Origin: Deltaproteobacteria bacterium
Lineage (GTDB): Bacteria; Desulfobacterota; GWC2-55-46
Length of the DNA stretch: 64,000 bases
Reading direction: 5' to 3'
Assembly: GCA_016218105.1 (NCBI GenBank)
Contig: JACRET010000095.1
Span: 1 to 64,000 of the forward strand
The notes beneath the pieces were generated by a model. That model ran no database searches and was not told the origin of the DNA. It saw nothing but the letters and a program-made list of their open reading frames with translations. Below, in pieces: positions 43,126 to 52,486 of the stretch. Position numbers and translations under genes: made by a program. Every line of letters starts with the position of its first letter. Position 1 is the first letter of the stretch.

Positions 43126-44991
43126 CTATACGGCGTAAGCGCGCAGCCATTCTTCGAGAACGATGATGCTGAAGAGTATTTTAGAGTTATCGGAGATCCC
43201 TCTTGTGTGGTCATCCAGAAGCCCATGTACCGTCTCAGGGTTGAGGTAACCGTAGATAAGCGAATCGCGCCCCCGCAATCGCTCTCCCATCCCTCCGGCA
43301 ATATCCAGGAGCCATTCATCAACCGGGGTGGCGAACCCGAGCTTTTTTCTGCCGGTGATCTCTTTTGGCATAAAGGAATGGCAGACCTGCCTGTGCAGCC
43401 ATTTGCCTTTTCCGTCCCTGACCTTGTAAGAGGGTTTAAGCCTCTCGGCGAACTCGACTATTTCCTTGTCGAGATAGGGGACCCTGATCTCCAGTCCGTG
43501 CGCCATGGAGAGCTTGTCAGCGTAGAGCAGAAGCTCATCAGGCAGAGACGACCTTATCTCAAGGAACTGCAGCCCCCCAAGCTCATCGGTATCTTCCATC
43601 AGAGGGTATAGGTCTCTCCAGCATTCCTTTATCGATTCATCGGCGTTGTCCGGCAGGATGCCTTCTTTGAAAAGGCGGGCTCCGACTGGCCCGGGTATTA
43701 CCGAAAAAACATGATTATAGCGTTCAAGCCGCTCTGGTTTAGCAAGGGAAGACAGGCCCCGTTTTATCATTTCACTCCGCGGCATGCGGGCGAGAACGGA
43801 AGAGCTCAAGCCGCGCATCCATTCGGGAAGCGCCCGCCAGTATCTTCCGTAATGGACCCCGAGATGGCGCTTGTACCCCCCGAACAGCTCATCAGGCCCC
43901 TGGCCCATCATCGCGACCTTGACATCCTCTCTAGCCCTTTTGCATAAGTGGTACATCGGCACTATCGAGGAGGCTGTTACCGGCTCTTCAAGTATCGAGA
44001 TGAACCTTGAGAGGGTTTGCTCGTACGACTCGCGGCCAAGCTCGACTGAGACGTTCGCCATATCAAACGCCTCAGCCGTCTCTCTGCCCAAGCCTGTCTC
44101 ATCGCCGTCGAAGTTATTTCCGAACCCTGCCGTGTATGTCTTCCAGCCATCTCCAAGCTCTTTCATCAGCGCGAGCAACAGACCTGAATCAAGCCCGCCG
44201 CTCAACAGGATTCCGAGCGGGACGTCGCTTATAAGGTGTCTTTTGACCGATCTCCTGTATAGCGACAGAAGCTCTTCGCGCGCTTCATTCTCATCTGGCA
44301 TCGGGTTGAATGGGGCGGGCTTGAAGTCCCACCAGCGCTCAAGTACTGTCTTTGACCCTCTTACGATCAGCCTTGTCCCAGGAGCGAGCTTTCTGATGCC
44401 TTTAAATAAAGTGAGAGGCGAGGGCGTGTACCTGTAGCGGAGAAAAAGGTACATCGCCAGCGTATCCGGTTCAGGCCGTTCCCTGAGCTGGGAGAGTATG
44501 GCCCTGACTTCCGAACCGAAGAGCAGGGTGCCGTTTTCGATCCTGTAGTAGAGCGGTTTGATGCCCATACGGTCGCGGGCAAGCATGAGCTGCTTTTTTT
44601 TGCAATCCCATACCGCTAGCCCGAACATCCCGTTCAGATGATTGAGGACATCAACCCCCCATTCCTTATAACCATGGACGATTACCTCGGTGTCGGATCT
44701 GGTCTTGAATCTGTGTCAGGAGGCTTCAAGCTCTTCCCTGAGCTCTTGAAAATTGTAGATCTCCCCGTTAAACGCTATCCAGACGGAGCCCTCATCGTCG
44801 GACATCGGCTGGTGTCCGCCTTCGAGGTCAATGATTGAAAGTCTTCTGAAGCCAAGCCCTACGGGGCCTGAGAAAAAAAAGCCTTCATCGTCCGGCCCTC
44901 TGTGTGAGATCGATGACGCCATCTTTCTGACGGCATCCGGCTCGACCCTGGCGTTCCCTCTTAAATTGACTTGGCCGCATATCCCGCACAC
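43126..44991 (-). pseudogene. asnB: Asparagine synthase-like amidotransferase with in-frame TGA
   Basis: A full-length (621-codon) glutamine-dependent amidotransferase frame, interrupted once by TGA at 44716-44718. It starts at a GTG (44991) with the Cys2 glutaminase motif MCGICGQ, and the ligase half has the ATP pyrophosphatase motif LSGGLDSGLLLAL. The stop falls where family members have Gly in L-x-x-x-G-H-x-F-x-T-x-SDTEV: the codons read GAA GCC TCC TGA CAC AGA TTC. Both sides stay in the same frame, so one G-to-T change (GGA to TGA) explains it. Enzymes of this type in EPS loci amidate uronic acids. As read, the protein would be lost unless the stop is misread, an error, or the half starting at an internal Met (44628) is made. 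Confidence 0.8.
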
Positions 44992-45887
44992 TATGATGAC
45001 CTGGCCTTTCGCTTACGGTACTTGAATATATTACCAAGGGAGGCCCTTCCCGCCTGCTCCCTGCGGAGATATTTCACGAACTCTTCGCTTACGGGCCTCT
45101 CGTATCTCATGATCGCCGCCCAGGTAAATCCGGCCAATGTGATGGTGGACCCCAGAGCGAAAGGCCTTTCCGTAAAACGGTACGCGCATTTGACTAGTTC
45201 AAAGAGGGGGTGGTAACCGAGAAGGTAGTGTGTTATGCCGTGCCTGAACCTCGACCTGGCGACGCTGCCCCTGCCGCTTGAGACCAGCCTGTGGTGATAA
45301 ACCTTTAAATGTTCAAAAGTCCGTACCTTCCAGCCATGCATGCGGGCTGATATCTCCGCGGCTGAGTCTATCCCGCCCGTGCTTATCGGAAGGTACCCTC
45401 CTATTTCCTCGAAACAATCCCGCCTGAAGAGCTGTATCGCTCCCGCTACGCTGTCAAGGCTGTTATTCTGGGGCTCGTATCTGCCGCCCGCCAGCTCAAG
45501 TATGATGCCGCCTGCGATACCCAGGCGGGGAGAGCTGTTAAAATTACATATTACATCTTCGTAATAATCCGGGCCGAGGGTTACATCCGCGTCCAGGTTT
45601 CCGATAAACTCATACCCGGTATGCGACAGAGCGAGGTACCCTTTTGTGAAGGCCAGGGCCTTTGATCCGAAATTACGCTGCTCATCGCCATCCACCCTCA
45701 ATAGACGGATGAAACCGTATTCCCGCGAGTATCTATTCACTATCTCATCGGTACGGTCTGTTGAGCGGTCGCTGACTATCACCCATTCGGCAGGCCTTAC
45801 GGTCTGAGAGACGACCGACCTGATGGTATGTTCAATGAATCTCTCTTCATTCCTTGCGGGGGTTATAAGGACGTAGCACCTGCCCAT
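44991..45887 (-). CDS. Family 2 glycosyltransferase
   Basis: A 298-residue GT-A enzyme: VLITPARNEERFIEHTIRSV, WVIVSDRSTDRTDEIV, FIGNLDADVTLGPDY with DxD and IQLFRRDCFEEIGGYLPISTGGID as the acceptor block. A hydrophobic stretch near 255 is weak. It should add one sugar to the growing repeat. Its stop overlaps the GTG start of the asparagine synthase-like gene, and its start overlaps the WecB-like stop (TGATG), so the three are translationally coupled. Confidence 0.88.
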   Translation of the reverse strand: MGRCYVLITPARNEERFIEHTIRSVVSQTVRPAEWVIVSDRSTDRTDEIVNRYSREYGFIRLLRVDGDEQRNFGSKALAFTKGYLALSHTGYEFIGNLDADVTLGPDYYEDVICNFNSSPRLGIAGGIILELAGGRYEPQNNSLDSVAGAIQLFRRDCFEEIGGYLPISTGGIDSAAEISARMHGWKVRTFEHLKVYHHRLVSSGRGSVARSRFRHGITHYLLGYHPLFELVKCAYRFTERPFALGSTITLAGFTWAAIMRYERPVSEEFVKYLRREQAGRASLGNIFKYRKRKARSS

Positions 45888-47098
45888 CAGCTGACAAGGG
45901 AAGAGCTTCTTTCATGATTTTTTTTGGCGAGTATCTGAATGATCCGGGCAGCTGACCTGCCGTCCCATTTCGGAGGCGGCTTCTTTCCCGATCTCTTCCC
46001 GAGCTGACTGTCAATAGCCTTGATGATTTTATCCTTATCAGTCCCGGCTATTATGTTCGTTCCTTTCTCGACCGTTACGGGCCTCTCGGTATTTTCCCTC
46101 AGGGTCACGCACGGTACGCCGAGACACGTTGTCTCTTCCTGTACGCCACCGGAATCCGTAAGCACAATCCTTGAGTTCTTCAACAGACAGAGGAAATCTA
46201 TGTACCCCTGCGCATCTATCGCGTTTATGCGCTTCAGGCAGGCCGTCGACGGGCCCCGCGCCGGAAGGAAATTAAAATATCTCTTGAAGCCGAATTCCTC
46301 TATGCGGGCCTTTGTGCGGGGGTGAGCCGGAAAAATAATGGGCATTTCGTTTGAAAGAGTTTGAAGGGCCTCGATTATGTTTTCAAGGTTTTCCCTGGTA
46401 TCCACGTTTGACGGCCTGTGAAGGGTCAAGAGGGCGTATGGTGCCTTTTTCCCTTTTTCGGCGAGGCCAAGCGATTTCAGGATATCCGAGAGGCCGGCCT
46501 GTTTCTTGAATTTGAGCAGGGTGTCTATCATGGTATTTCCTACGAAGTATACTTTTTCTCCGGCTATGCCTTCTTTTTTAAGGTTTTTAACCCCGCTCTC
46601 TTCAGTGACAAAGAGAATGTCGGAGACATGATCGGTAACTATTCGGTTAATCTCCTCTGGCATTGTCCTGTCGAAGGAGCGAAGCCCGGACTCGACGTGC
46701 GCTATCAAAGGCCTTTTTGCGCCGTATGATATCTTTGAAGCGACAATGGCGCATGATATCGTAGAGTTTACGTCTCCGGCGACGAGCACAACGTCGGGCT
46801 CCTCACTGAGCAGCACTGGCTCGAAACGGTTCATTATGTCTGCCGTCTGCACGGCATGGGATGCCGAACCGACCCCCAGGTAAATATCAGGTTTTGGGAG
46901 TTTAAGGTCTTTAAAAAAAAGAGCCGACATCAATTGGTCATAATGCTGGCCCGTATGAAGGAGCTTGTGAACGATCCTGGCTGCGTTCCCATTGGAGGCC
47001 TTGTCGCCGAACTTGAAATTATATTCATCAACAGCCGTGATAATCGGGGCGATCTTCATGAAGTTTGGCCTCGCCCCAACTACGCTTAGAATTTTCAT
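45887..47098 (-). CDS. wecB: UDP-N-acetylhexosamine 2-epimerase (WecB/WbpI-like)
   Basis: A 403-residue non-hydrolysing 2-epimerase, making UDP-ManNAc from UDP-GlcNAc, or the 2-epimer of a diacetamido uronic acid. Motifs are KILSVVGARPNFMKIAPII, LLHTGQHYD, VAGDVNSTISCAI, HVESGLRSFDRTMPEEINR, LTLHRPSNVD and LTDSGGVQEETTCLGVPCVTLRENTERP with the active Asp, Glu and His. It is longer than E. coli WecB because of an insertion near residue 40. Its nearness to WbpB/D/E-like genes makes the WbpI role possible. Start ATG 47098. Confidence 0.88.
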   Translation of the reverse strand: MKILSVVGARPNFMKIAPIITAVDEYNFKFGDKASNGNAARIVHKLLHTGQHYDQLMSALFFKDLKLPKPDIYLGVGSASHAVQTADIMNRFEPVLLSEEPDVVLVAGDVNSTISCAIVASKISYGAKRPLIAHVESGLRSFDRTMPEEINRIVTDHVSDILFVTEESGVKNLKKEGIAGEKVYFVGNTMIDTLLKFKKQAGLSDILKSLGLAEKGKKAPYALLTLHRPSNVDTRENLENIIEALQTLSNEMPIIFPAHPRTKARIEEFGFKRYFNFLPARGPSTACLKRINAIDAQGYIDFLCLLKNSRIVLTDSGGVQEETTCLGVPCVTLRENTERPVTVEKGTNIIAGTDKDKIIKAIDSQLGKRSGKKPPPKWDGRSAARIIQILAKKNHERSSSLVS

Positions 47099-47249
47099 GT
47101 TGAAGGGTTATCCTTTTTAAACGCGTATAAAGCTTTTTGAAAAAAAATGGGCTTTTGGACAGGGGAGGGGGCACCCGTTACGGGACAGTAAAATCTGTGA
47201 GTTTGGGTCTATACAGCTATAATAGTTTCCATTCCGGACATTAGGGGTG

Positions 47250-48317
47250 TCAGACCAGGTTGGTCATTACCATTTCCAGATTATCTATAAGCGCGGCCAA
47301 GGCCCTGCTATTGTTAATAGGCGGTTCCGGCGGCCTTTTCCATTTGACTACTTTTATCTTTGACTTTATGTCATCCAGATTTTCAAGGAGGGTAAGCCTC
47401 CCTGTTTCAGAAAGGTACTTGTCAACCGCTCCGATCTTGCCGCGAAATACGCTGTATACCGGCGCCCCCAGCGCGGCCGCTTCTCTGTTCATGGTACCCC
47501 CTCCGCTTATCACAATATCGGAGTGCCATATAAGGTTGAGCCCGTCGAGGACGAAATTCGGGATAATGAGCCTCCCTGACCTGATGAGCCCGGCCCACCT
47601 TTTTTCGATCATCTCCCTGTCGTTCTGATTCCGTGGAAGTATCACCATCTTAAGGTCAGGGGAGGTGCTTAGATATTCAACCACGGCTATGAAGAGTTTT
47701 ATCGATTCGGGGCTCTGGTAATTGGCTTCCAGGGCGGGAGGCCTCAGGGTGGCCAGAAGCTCCGAACCTTTGATTTTAAGCTCCTCCCTCAGGCCGCTCT
47801 CAGGGCTGAATTCTCCCACATATACGTCCTCTTTTATTCCCGGGTACTTCAGTGTGCATTTACTGTTTTCTTTGAATATCCTGTCCGGCATCACTTCCGG
47901 GGCCATGGCCCAGGTAGGATGCGTTATGAAGAGCCCCTTCGAATATTCGTAATCGAATATGAGCACCGATGGTATCCTCAGCGCGTTCGCGCATATTATT
48001 TGGGATCTCGAACCGTGCGACAGGGCAAGGGCCGGTTTTTCCCTCATCGCGAATGGAAGGAGCCGCAGAGAGCGCATCAGGAGGCCCATGACCTTTAAGC
48101 CCTTGTTTTTTCCGTAATGACGGCCGATCTTCCTGTAATCCATCTTGTATCTGTCGGCAAGCTCAAGTACCTGAAAGCATTCGCGCGCCGTAAGTACAAC
48201 TTCATAGCCGCGGTTCTTTAATTCCCTTATAATAGGCCTGAAAAACACTATGTGCGGTGAATTGTCCAGGTCTATCCATATTTTTTTGTTTTTTTCGCAG
48301 GAATCCTTTCCGTTCAC
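47250..48317 (-). CDS. DUF354 family GT-B-like protein
   Basis: A 355-residue protein of the DUF354 family: IWIDLDNSPHIVFFRPIIRELKNRGYEVVLTAR at the N-terminus, RSQIICANALRIPSVLIFDYE in the middle and DIVISGGGTMNREAAALGAPVYSVFRGK at the C-terminus. The fold resembles GT-B enzymes and the UDP-GlcNAc 2-epimerase. Archaeal and bacterial relatives sit in glycan loci, but function is unproven. It lies between the DegT and WecB-like genes. The 151-base gap after it has no recognised element. Confidence 0.8.
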   Translation of the reverse strand: MNGKDSCEKNKKIWIDLDNSPHIVFFRPIIRELKNRGYEVVLTARECFQVLELADRYKMDYRKIGRHYGKNKGLKVMGLLMRSLRLLPFAMREKPALALSHGSRSQIICANALRIPSVLIFDYEYSKGLFITHPTWAMAPEVMPDRIFKENSKCTLKYPGIKEDVYVGEFSPESGLREELKIKGSELLATLRPPALEANYQSPESIKLFIAVVEYLSTSPDLKMVILPRNQNDREMIEKRWAGLIRSGRLIIPNFVLDGLNLIWHSDIVISGGGTMNREAAALGAPVYSVFRGKIGAVDKYLSETGRLTLLENLDDIKSKIKVVKWKRPPEPPINNSRALAALIDNLEMVMTNLV

Positions 48318-48381
48318 TTTTATTTCCTCATGATGGCTATGCCCCTGTACCTAATTACCGGCAGAGTTTCTGATCATGCCG

Positions 48382-49569
48382 TCACAGGGAGATGGAATCC
48401 CTTATCGCAGCCGAGACACGCCCAACCTGCTCGTCAGTCAGGCCCGGGAACATCGGGAGCGATAATATCTCCACTGCCGCTTTTTCTGCGGACGGAAAAG
48501 AGCCCTCAGCGTATCCGAAATGAGAATATGCGCGCTGCAGATGGAGCGGAACAGGATAATGGAGGGCAGTGGCTATATTAACGGCCGCCAGACTCTTCTG
48601 GAGGGCGCCCCTGTTTTTTGCGCGTATGACATAGAGGTGATAGACCGCTTTAGACCACTCCGGCTCATACGGTGTAACAACGGATTCGATGCCGGAGAGG
48701 AGTTCGTTATACAGCGAGGCCCTTGACCTCCGGGACACTGTCCATGCAGGCAGGAGCCTAAGCTTTATCTTAAGTATAGACGCCTGAATGGCATCGAGCC
48801 TTCCGTTGAACCCTTCTATTTCATGATAGTATTTTTTGCTCTGTCCGTGATCCCGCAGCATCCGTATCTTATCCGCCGCCTCGTCGCTGTTCGTGGTTAC
48901 CGCCCCGGCCTCGCCGCATGCGCCCAGATTTTTCCCGGGGTAGAAGCTGAATGCCCCCGCAAAGCCGATAGCCCCGGCCTTTTCCCACATATTATGCTTC
49001 TTTGAAAAATACTGCGCGCCGTGGGCCTGACAGGCGTCTTCTATTACAACAAGATTGGATCTTGATGATATTTCGGAGATCTCGTCCATCTGCGCCATCT
49101 GCCCATAGAGATGAACGGGTATGACCGCGGAAACCCTGGTGCCGGTCTTCCTGCTTACCGGGCTGCCGTTTTTATAGACACATCTGTTTTCAAGATATTC
49201 CTCTAACTTCTCCGGTGCCATGTTGCAGGTTTTGGCGTCTACATCGACGAAATCTATTTTAAGGCCTGCCTGGGTAATGGCCTCAGTAGTGGCGATAAAC
49301 GAATTCGGTACCGTGAGGACGGTATCGCCTTCCTTGAGGTCAGCGGCCATAAGCGCGAACCTCAACGCGTCCGTCCCGCTGCCGACGCCTATAGCGTGCT
49401 TCGCTCCCGTGTAAGCGGCAAACTCCCTTTCGAACCCTTCAACGGCGCTACCGCCGATGAACCTGCCTCCCATCAATGCCTCTCTGACTGACTCGATAAT
49501 CTCTTTTTCGAGTTCCATATGGGGGGTGATCAGATCCAGAAATGGTATCGGACCGCCGGTTTTATTCAT
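48382..49569 (-). CDS. DegT/DnrJ sugar aminotransferase (WbpE-like)
   Basis: A 395-residue PLP enzyme that puts an amino group on a keto-sugar nucleotide. It shows IPFLDLITPHMELEKEI, GVGSGTDALRFAL, VIEDACQAHGAQY and the PLP-lysine block GAFSFYPGKNLGACGEAGAVTTN. It overlaps the acyltransferase gene by eight bases and is two genes from a Gfo/Idh dehydrogenase, the order seen for WbpB-WbpD-WbpE-type sets that make 3-acetamido uronic acids. The substrate would be the 3-keto UDP-GlcNAcA made by the WbpB-like enzyme. Confidence 0.88.
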   Translation of the reverse strand: MNKTGGPIPFLDLITPHMELEKEIIESVREALMGGRFIGGSAVEGFEREFAAYTGAKHAIGVGSGTDALRFALMAADLKEGDTVLTVPNSFIATTEAITQAGLKIDFVDVDAKTCNMAPEKLEEYLENRCVYKNGSPVSRKTGTRVSAVIPVHLYGQMAQMDEISEISSRSNLVVIEDACQAHGAQYFSKKHNMWEKAGAIGFAGAFSFYPGKNLGACGEAGAVTTNSDEAADKIRMLRDHGQSKKYYHEIEGFNGRLDAIQASILKIKLRLLPAWTVSRRSRASLYNELLSGIESVVTPYEPEWSKAVYHLYVIRAKNRGALQKSLAAVNIATALHYPVPLHLQRAYSHFGYAEGSFPSAEKAAVEILSLPMFPGLTDEQVGRVSAAIRDSISL

Positions 49570-50065
49570 TTATTACGCTCCTGAGTATTTTAGCCGGGTT
49601 TCCGGCGACTATCGCGTTTGGCGGCACGTCCTTCGTCACTATGCTTCCGGCCCCTACTATGGCGTTCTCCCCGATTATGACGTTAGCGAGGATTGTGGCG
49701 CCGGAGCCGATCGAAGCGCCTTTTTTTACTGTAGTGTACTCCACCGTCCAGTCGCCATCGGCCTTGAGAGCCCCGTCCCTGGCTGTCGCCCTCGGGTAGG
49801 TATCGTTGATAAACGTAACGCTGTGGCCGATAAAGACGTCGTCTTCAATCTTTACGCCCTCGCAGATAAATGAATGGCTCTGTATCTTACAGTTCCGGCC
49901 CACTTCGGCGTTCTTCTGTATCTCCACGAACGCACCGATCCTTGTGCGGTCACCAATCCGGCAGCCGTAGAGATTGACAAAACTTGCGAGCCGCACGTTC
50001 TCTCCGAGTTTTACGTCAGGAGCAATCGACGTTAACCTGTTCTGTGTTTGGCCGCTCTCTTTCAT
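49562..50065 (-). CDS. Left-handed beta-helix N-acetyltransferase (WbpD-like)
   Basis: A 167-residue hexapeptide-repeat enzyme: repeats VRLASFVNLYG, IGDRTRIGAFVEIQ, NCKIQSHSFI and GASIGSGATILANVIIG with the loop VIFINDTYPRATAR-like region after FIGHSVTF. It would acetylate the amino group added by the DegT enzyme, using acetyl-CoA. The start overlaps the dehydrogenase stop (ATATGA). A longer frame upstream reads through the dehydrogenase gene and has no support. Confidence 0.86.
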   Translation of the reverse strand: MKESGQTQNRLTSIAPDVKLGENVRLASFVNLYGCRIGDRTRIGAFVEIQKNAEVGRNCKIQSHSFICEGVKIEDDVFIGHSVTFINDTYPRATARDGALKADGDWTVEYTTVKKGASIGSGATILANVIIGENAIVGAGSIVTKDVPPNAIVAGNPAKILRSVINE

Positions 50066-51063
50066 ATCTCCACCATCTTTCCATTGTTTTTGAGGGATTC
50101 GTCGCACGCTTCCAGCATCTTTACGATCCTGAGCCCCGCCATGCCGTCGTTGAACGGGGTCTCGTTCTTCTGTATGCAATTGACGAAGTACTGCGTCTCC
50201 AGCCGGAGCGCTTCGCTCTGATCGACCTTCGGCGCCCACATGTCGCCTGAGCGGTAGTTCACAAGGAGGTTATAGATGCCCTCGCTGCTGGTTATCTCCA
50301 CGCCCCTGTCATAGATCTTGATTTTTTCATCGGCGTCAACATCGTTCCATACGAGCATCTTTTTCTCTCCGCCTATAAGGGTCGTCCTGAGCTTGACAGG
50401 GGAGAGCCAATTAACGTTTATATGGGCGATGATGTTATTGGTGAAGTAGACCATTATGTAGGCTATGTCCTCTTTCGAATTTATGTGCGCCCTGCCGGTC
50501 GCGGCAACCGCCAGGGGTTTGTGCCTGATAAGATAATCCATTATTGAAAAATCATGAGGCGCGAGGTCCCATATGACATTGATGTCATGCTGAAAAAGGC
50601 CCAGGTTGACCCTTGTGGAATCGTAGTAGTAAAGGTCGCCCAATACGTCCTCGTCTATTATCTGTTTGATCTTCTTGACCGCGCTTGTGAAGAGGAAGGT
50701 GTGGTCGACCATGATCTTCAGGTTTTTTTTCTCGGCGATCTCGATGAGCTCCTCAGCCTCTGCCGCGCTTGCCGTAAACGGCTTTTCAACAAAAACGTGC
50801 TTGCCGTTAAGCAAGGCCTCCCTGGCAAGCTCATAGTGCGTGGATACAGGCGTGATTACAGTTACGATGTCTATGTCCGGCGATGAAGTGATCTCACGGC
50901 TGTCAGGCGTGACGCTCATGTCAGGATGGTTCTTTTTGACCCTCTCGAGTGAAATCGGATTTTTATCGCAGACCGCAACTACGCTTGCGCCGTCTATGAC
51001 GCTGAAGTTTCTTACTATGTTCGGCCCCCAATACCCATATCCTATTACGCCGATCCGTAGCAT
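50062..51063 (-). CDS. Gfo/Idh/MocA oxidoreductase (WbpB-like)
   Basis: A 333-residue NAD-dependent dehydrogenase with Rossmann motif RIGVIGYGYWGPNIVRNF, the EKP block HVFVEKPFTASAAEA and the C-terminal GDLYYYDSTRVNLGLFQHDINVIWDLAPHDFS, a spelling close to the WbpB class. It would oxidise C3 of UDP-GlcNAc uronic acid. It is the first of a coupled triplet with the acyltransferase and the aminotransferase. Start ATG 51063. Confidence 0.88.
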   Translation of the reverse strand: MLRIGVIGYGYWGPNIVRNFSVIDGASVVAVCDKNPISLERVKKNHPDMSVTPDSREITSSPDIDIVTVITPVSTHYELAREALLNGKHVFVEKPFTASAAEAEELIEIAEKKNLKIMVDHTFLFTSAVKKIKQIIDEDVLGDLYYYDSTRVNLGLFQHDINVIWDLAPHDFSIMDYLIRHKPLAVAATGRAHINSKEDIAYIMVYFTNNIIAHINVNWLSPVKLRTTLIGGEKKMLVWNDVDADEKIKIYDRGVEITSSEGIYNLLVNYRSGDMWAPKVDQSEALRLETQYFVNCIQKNETPFNDGMAGLRIVKMLEACDESLKNNGKMVEI

Positions 51064-51133
51064 TATTACCTCTCATTATTGATTTATAAAACCGGTTTGA
51101 GACTACCGGGCCACGTACTCCAGGTGTGTTCCG

Positions 51134-52300
51134 TCAATAAGCGCCTTTGCTTGAGAGCAAAGTCCAGGGAGTTTTGATCAGGAGCTTCAGATCGAGCCAG
51201 ATCGACCATTCTTTTATGTACCTGATATCGAGCCTGACCATGTCGTTAAAGTTTGTCCTTGATCTCCCTTTGACCTGCCACAGGCCCGTAATACCCGGCC
51301 TGCAGTCGAGAATTCTGCGCCAATGCCACACGTCATAGCTCTCTATCTCATATGGAATCGGGGGTCTGGGCCCTACAAGCGACATCTCGCCCTTAAGGAC
51401 GTTGATGAATTGAGGGAGCTCATCCATGCTGGTTTTACGGAGAAGCTTTCCGAACGGGGTGATCCTCGGGTCGTCTTTTATCTTGTATACGGTTTCACCG
51501 GGCTCGGCTTCCTTCCCGCTATAGGCCTTTCCCTCCAAGATAAGTTTTTTGACGTACTCAGCATGGATCTTCTCATCGTTTCCGGCATACATCGATCTGA
51601 ACTTAAGGAAGGTGAAGGCCTTGCCTTCCCTGCCTATCCTTGTCTGAGTGAAGAGCACAGGGCCTTTGGACGTTAATTTTATTATCAGCGGTATTATTAT
51701 GAGCAGGGGCGAGAAGATGATGAGCGCGAAGACGGCGCCGATTATATCAATGATCCTTTTAAGGAAGAGAGAGCCCTTTCGTGCTGAGTTTTTTTTTAAG
51801 AGATCAGGGTAAAGCGTAAGGTCCATATGCCCGTCGTTGTCACCGCTTAGAGGGCGGTCTGGAAAGACGTGAAATGAAATTTTGGTGTTCCTGATGTCCT
51901 CATCCGTCATCACCCCTGTTTTTAAAAGGGCCTCCGCGGCTTTTTTCCTTAGAGGCTCGATCTGGGATGAGTTCAATTCCGTAAAAAGCACCCCGATTAT
52001 TAAATTATGTTTATACCAGCCCTTTAGATCCGTTTCCCTTATCATGGAGGTAAGGGAGGCTGAGATGCCTTTTAAGACGTCTTGTATGCCCTTCCTGTAA
52101 TGTATTTCCCTGATATCGAGCAGCATAAGGACAAACGATCTCTTAGAGCGCTCCGTTCTCTTCCTCTCGAGGTAGATCATCTCATGAAAGTAATCCTCGA
52201 CATAAAGCCCGTACTCCGTGTCGCATAGGAAATCCGTGCAGCTGTAATGAAATACATTTTTCTTTGCGCTGGTAAGGTTTTTAGTATAAAAATTTTTCAT
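51134..52300 (-). CDS. Polyprenyl-phosphate sugar transferase with GGDEF-like N-domain
   Basis: A 388-residue priming glycosyltransferase of the bacterial sugar transferase family (PglC/WcaJ core, about 180-388): LFLKRIIDIIGAVFALIIFSPLLIII (re-entrant helix), FRSMYAGND, RKTSMDELPQFINVLKGEMSLVGPRPP and the GITGLWQVKGR block. It moves a sugar phosphate from a UDP-sugar to undecaprenyl phosphate. The N-terminal 150 residues are not the usual four-span region; they read like a worn GGDEF domain (FVLMLLDI; IRETDLKGWYKHNLIIGVLF) without the GGDEF signature. Start 52300 has AAAGGAAC upstream. It follows an ops-like site. Confidence 0.86.
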   Translation of the reverse strand: MKNFYTKNLTSAKKNVFHYSCTDFLCDTEYGLYVEDYFHEMIYLERKRTERSKRSFVLMLLDIREIHYRKGIQDVLKGISASLTSMIRETDLKGWYKHNLIIGVLFTELNSSQIEPLRKKAAEALLKTGVMTDEDIRNTKISFHVFPDRPLSGDNDGHMDLTLYPDLLKKNSARKGSLFLKRIIDIIGAVFALIIFSPLLIIIPLIIKLTSKGPVLFTQTRIGREGKAFTFLKFRSMYAGNDEKIHAEYVKKLILEGKAYSGKEAEPGETVYKIKDDPRITPFGKLLRKTSMDELPQFINVLKGEMSLVGPRPPIPYEIESYDVWHWRRILDCRPGITGLWQVKGRSRTNFNDMVRLDIRYIKEWSIWLDLKLLIKTPWTLLSSKGAY

Positions 52301-52347
52301 GGCTGGGTTCCTTTTAAAGAAGAGAACTTCCAATTGCCAATTTCGGA

Positions 52348-52359
52348 CAGGCTACCGCC
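52348..52359 (-). promoter_or_regulatory. ops-like element upstream of the sugar transferase
   Basis: Minus-strand GGCGGTAGCCTG matches the enterobacterial ops core GGCGGTAGCGTG in 11 of 12 positions. It lies in the 186-base leader between the RfaH-like antiterminator gene and the sugar transferase, 48 bases before the start codon. An independent GGCGGTAGCGC at 49446-49456 is inside a coding region and looks chance. Confidence 0.45.
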
Positions 52360-52486
52360 GTTCAGGTGCATTGGCCGCCTGCCGATTTTTGACCTGTCTG
52401 GATTGCGAGACTCGAAAACTCGTGTAATTAGTTGCTCAACAGCACGGTTATCAGCCGTTACTTCCCGGATACGCAGACCCGCATTC

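Noticed and set aside
44716-44718. Selenocysteine at the asparagine synthase TGA
   Set aside because: Family members have Gly there, no selenocysteine role is known in this position, and no stem-loop of the SECIS kind is evident.
49446-49456. Second ops-like GGCGGTAGCGC
   Set aside because: It encodes the conserved Gly-Gly-Ser of the aminotransferase and is not in a leader.
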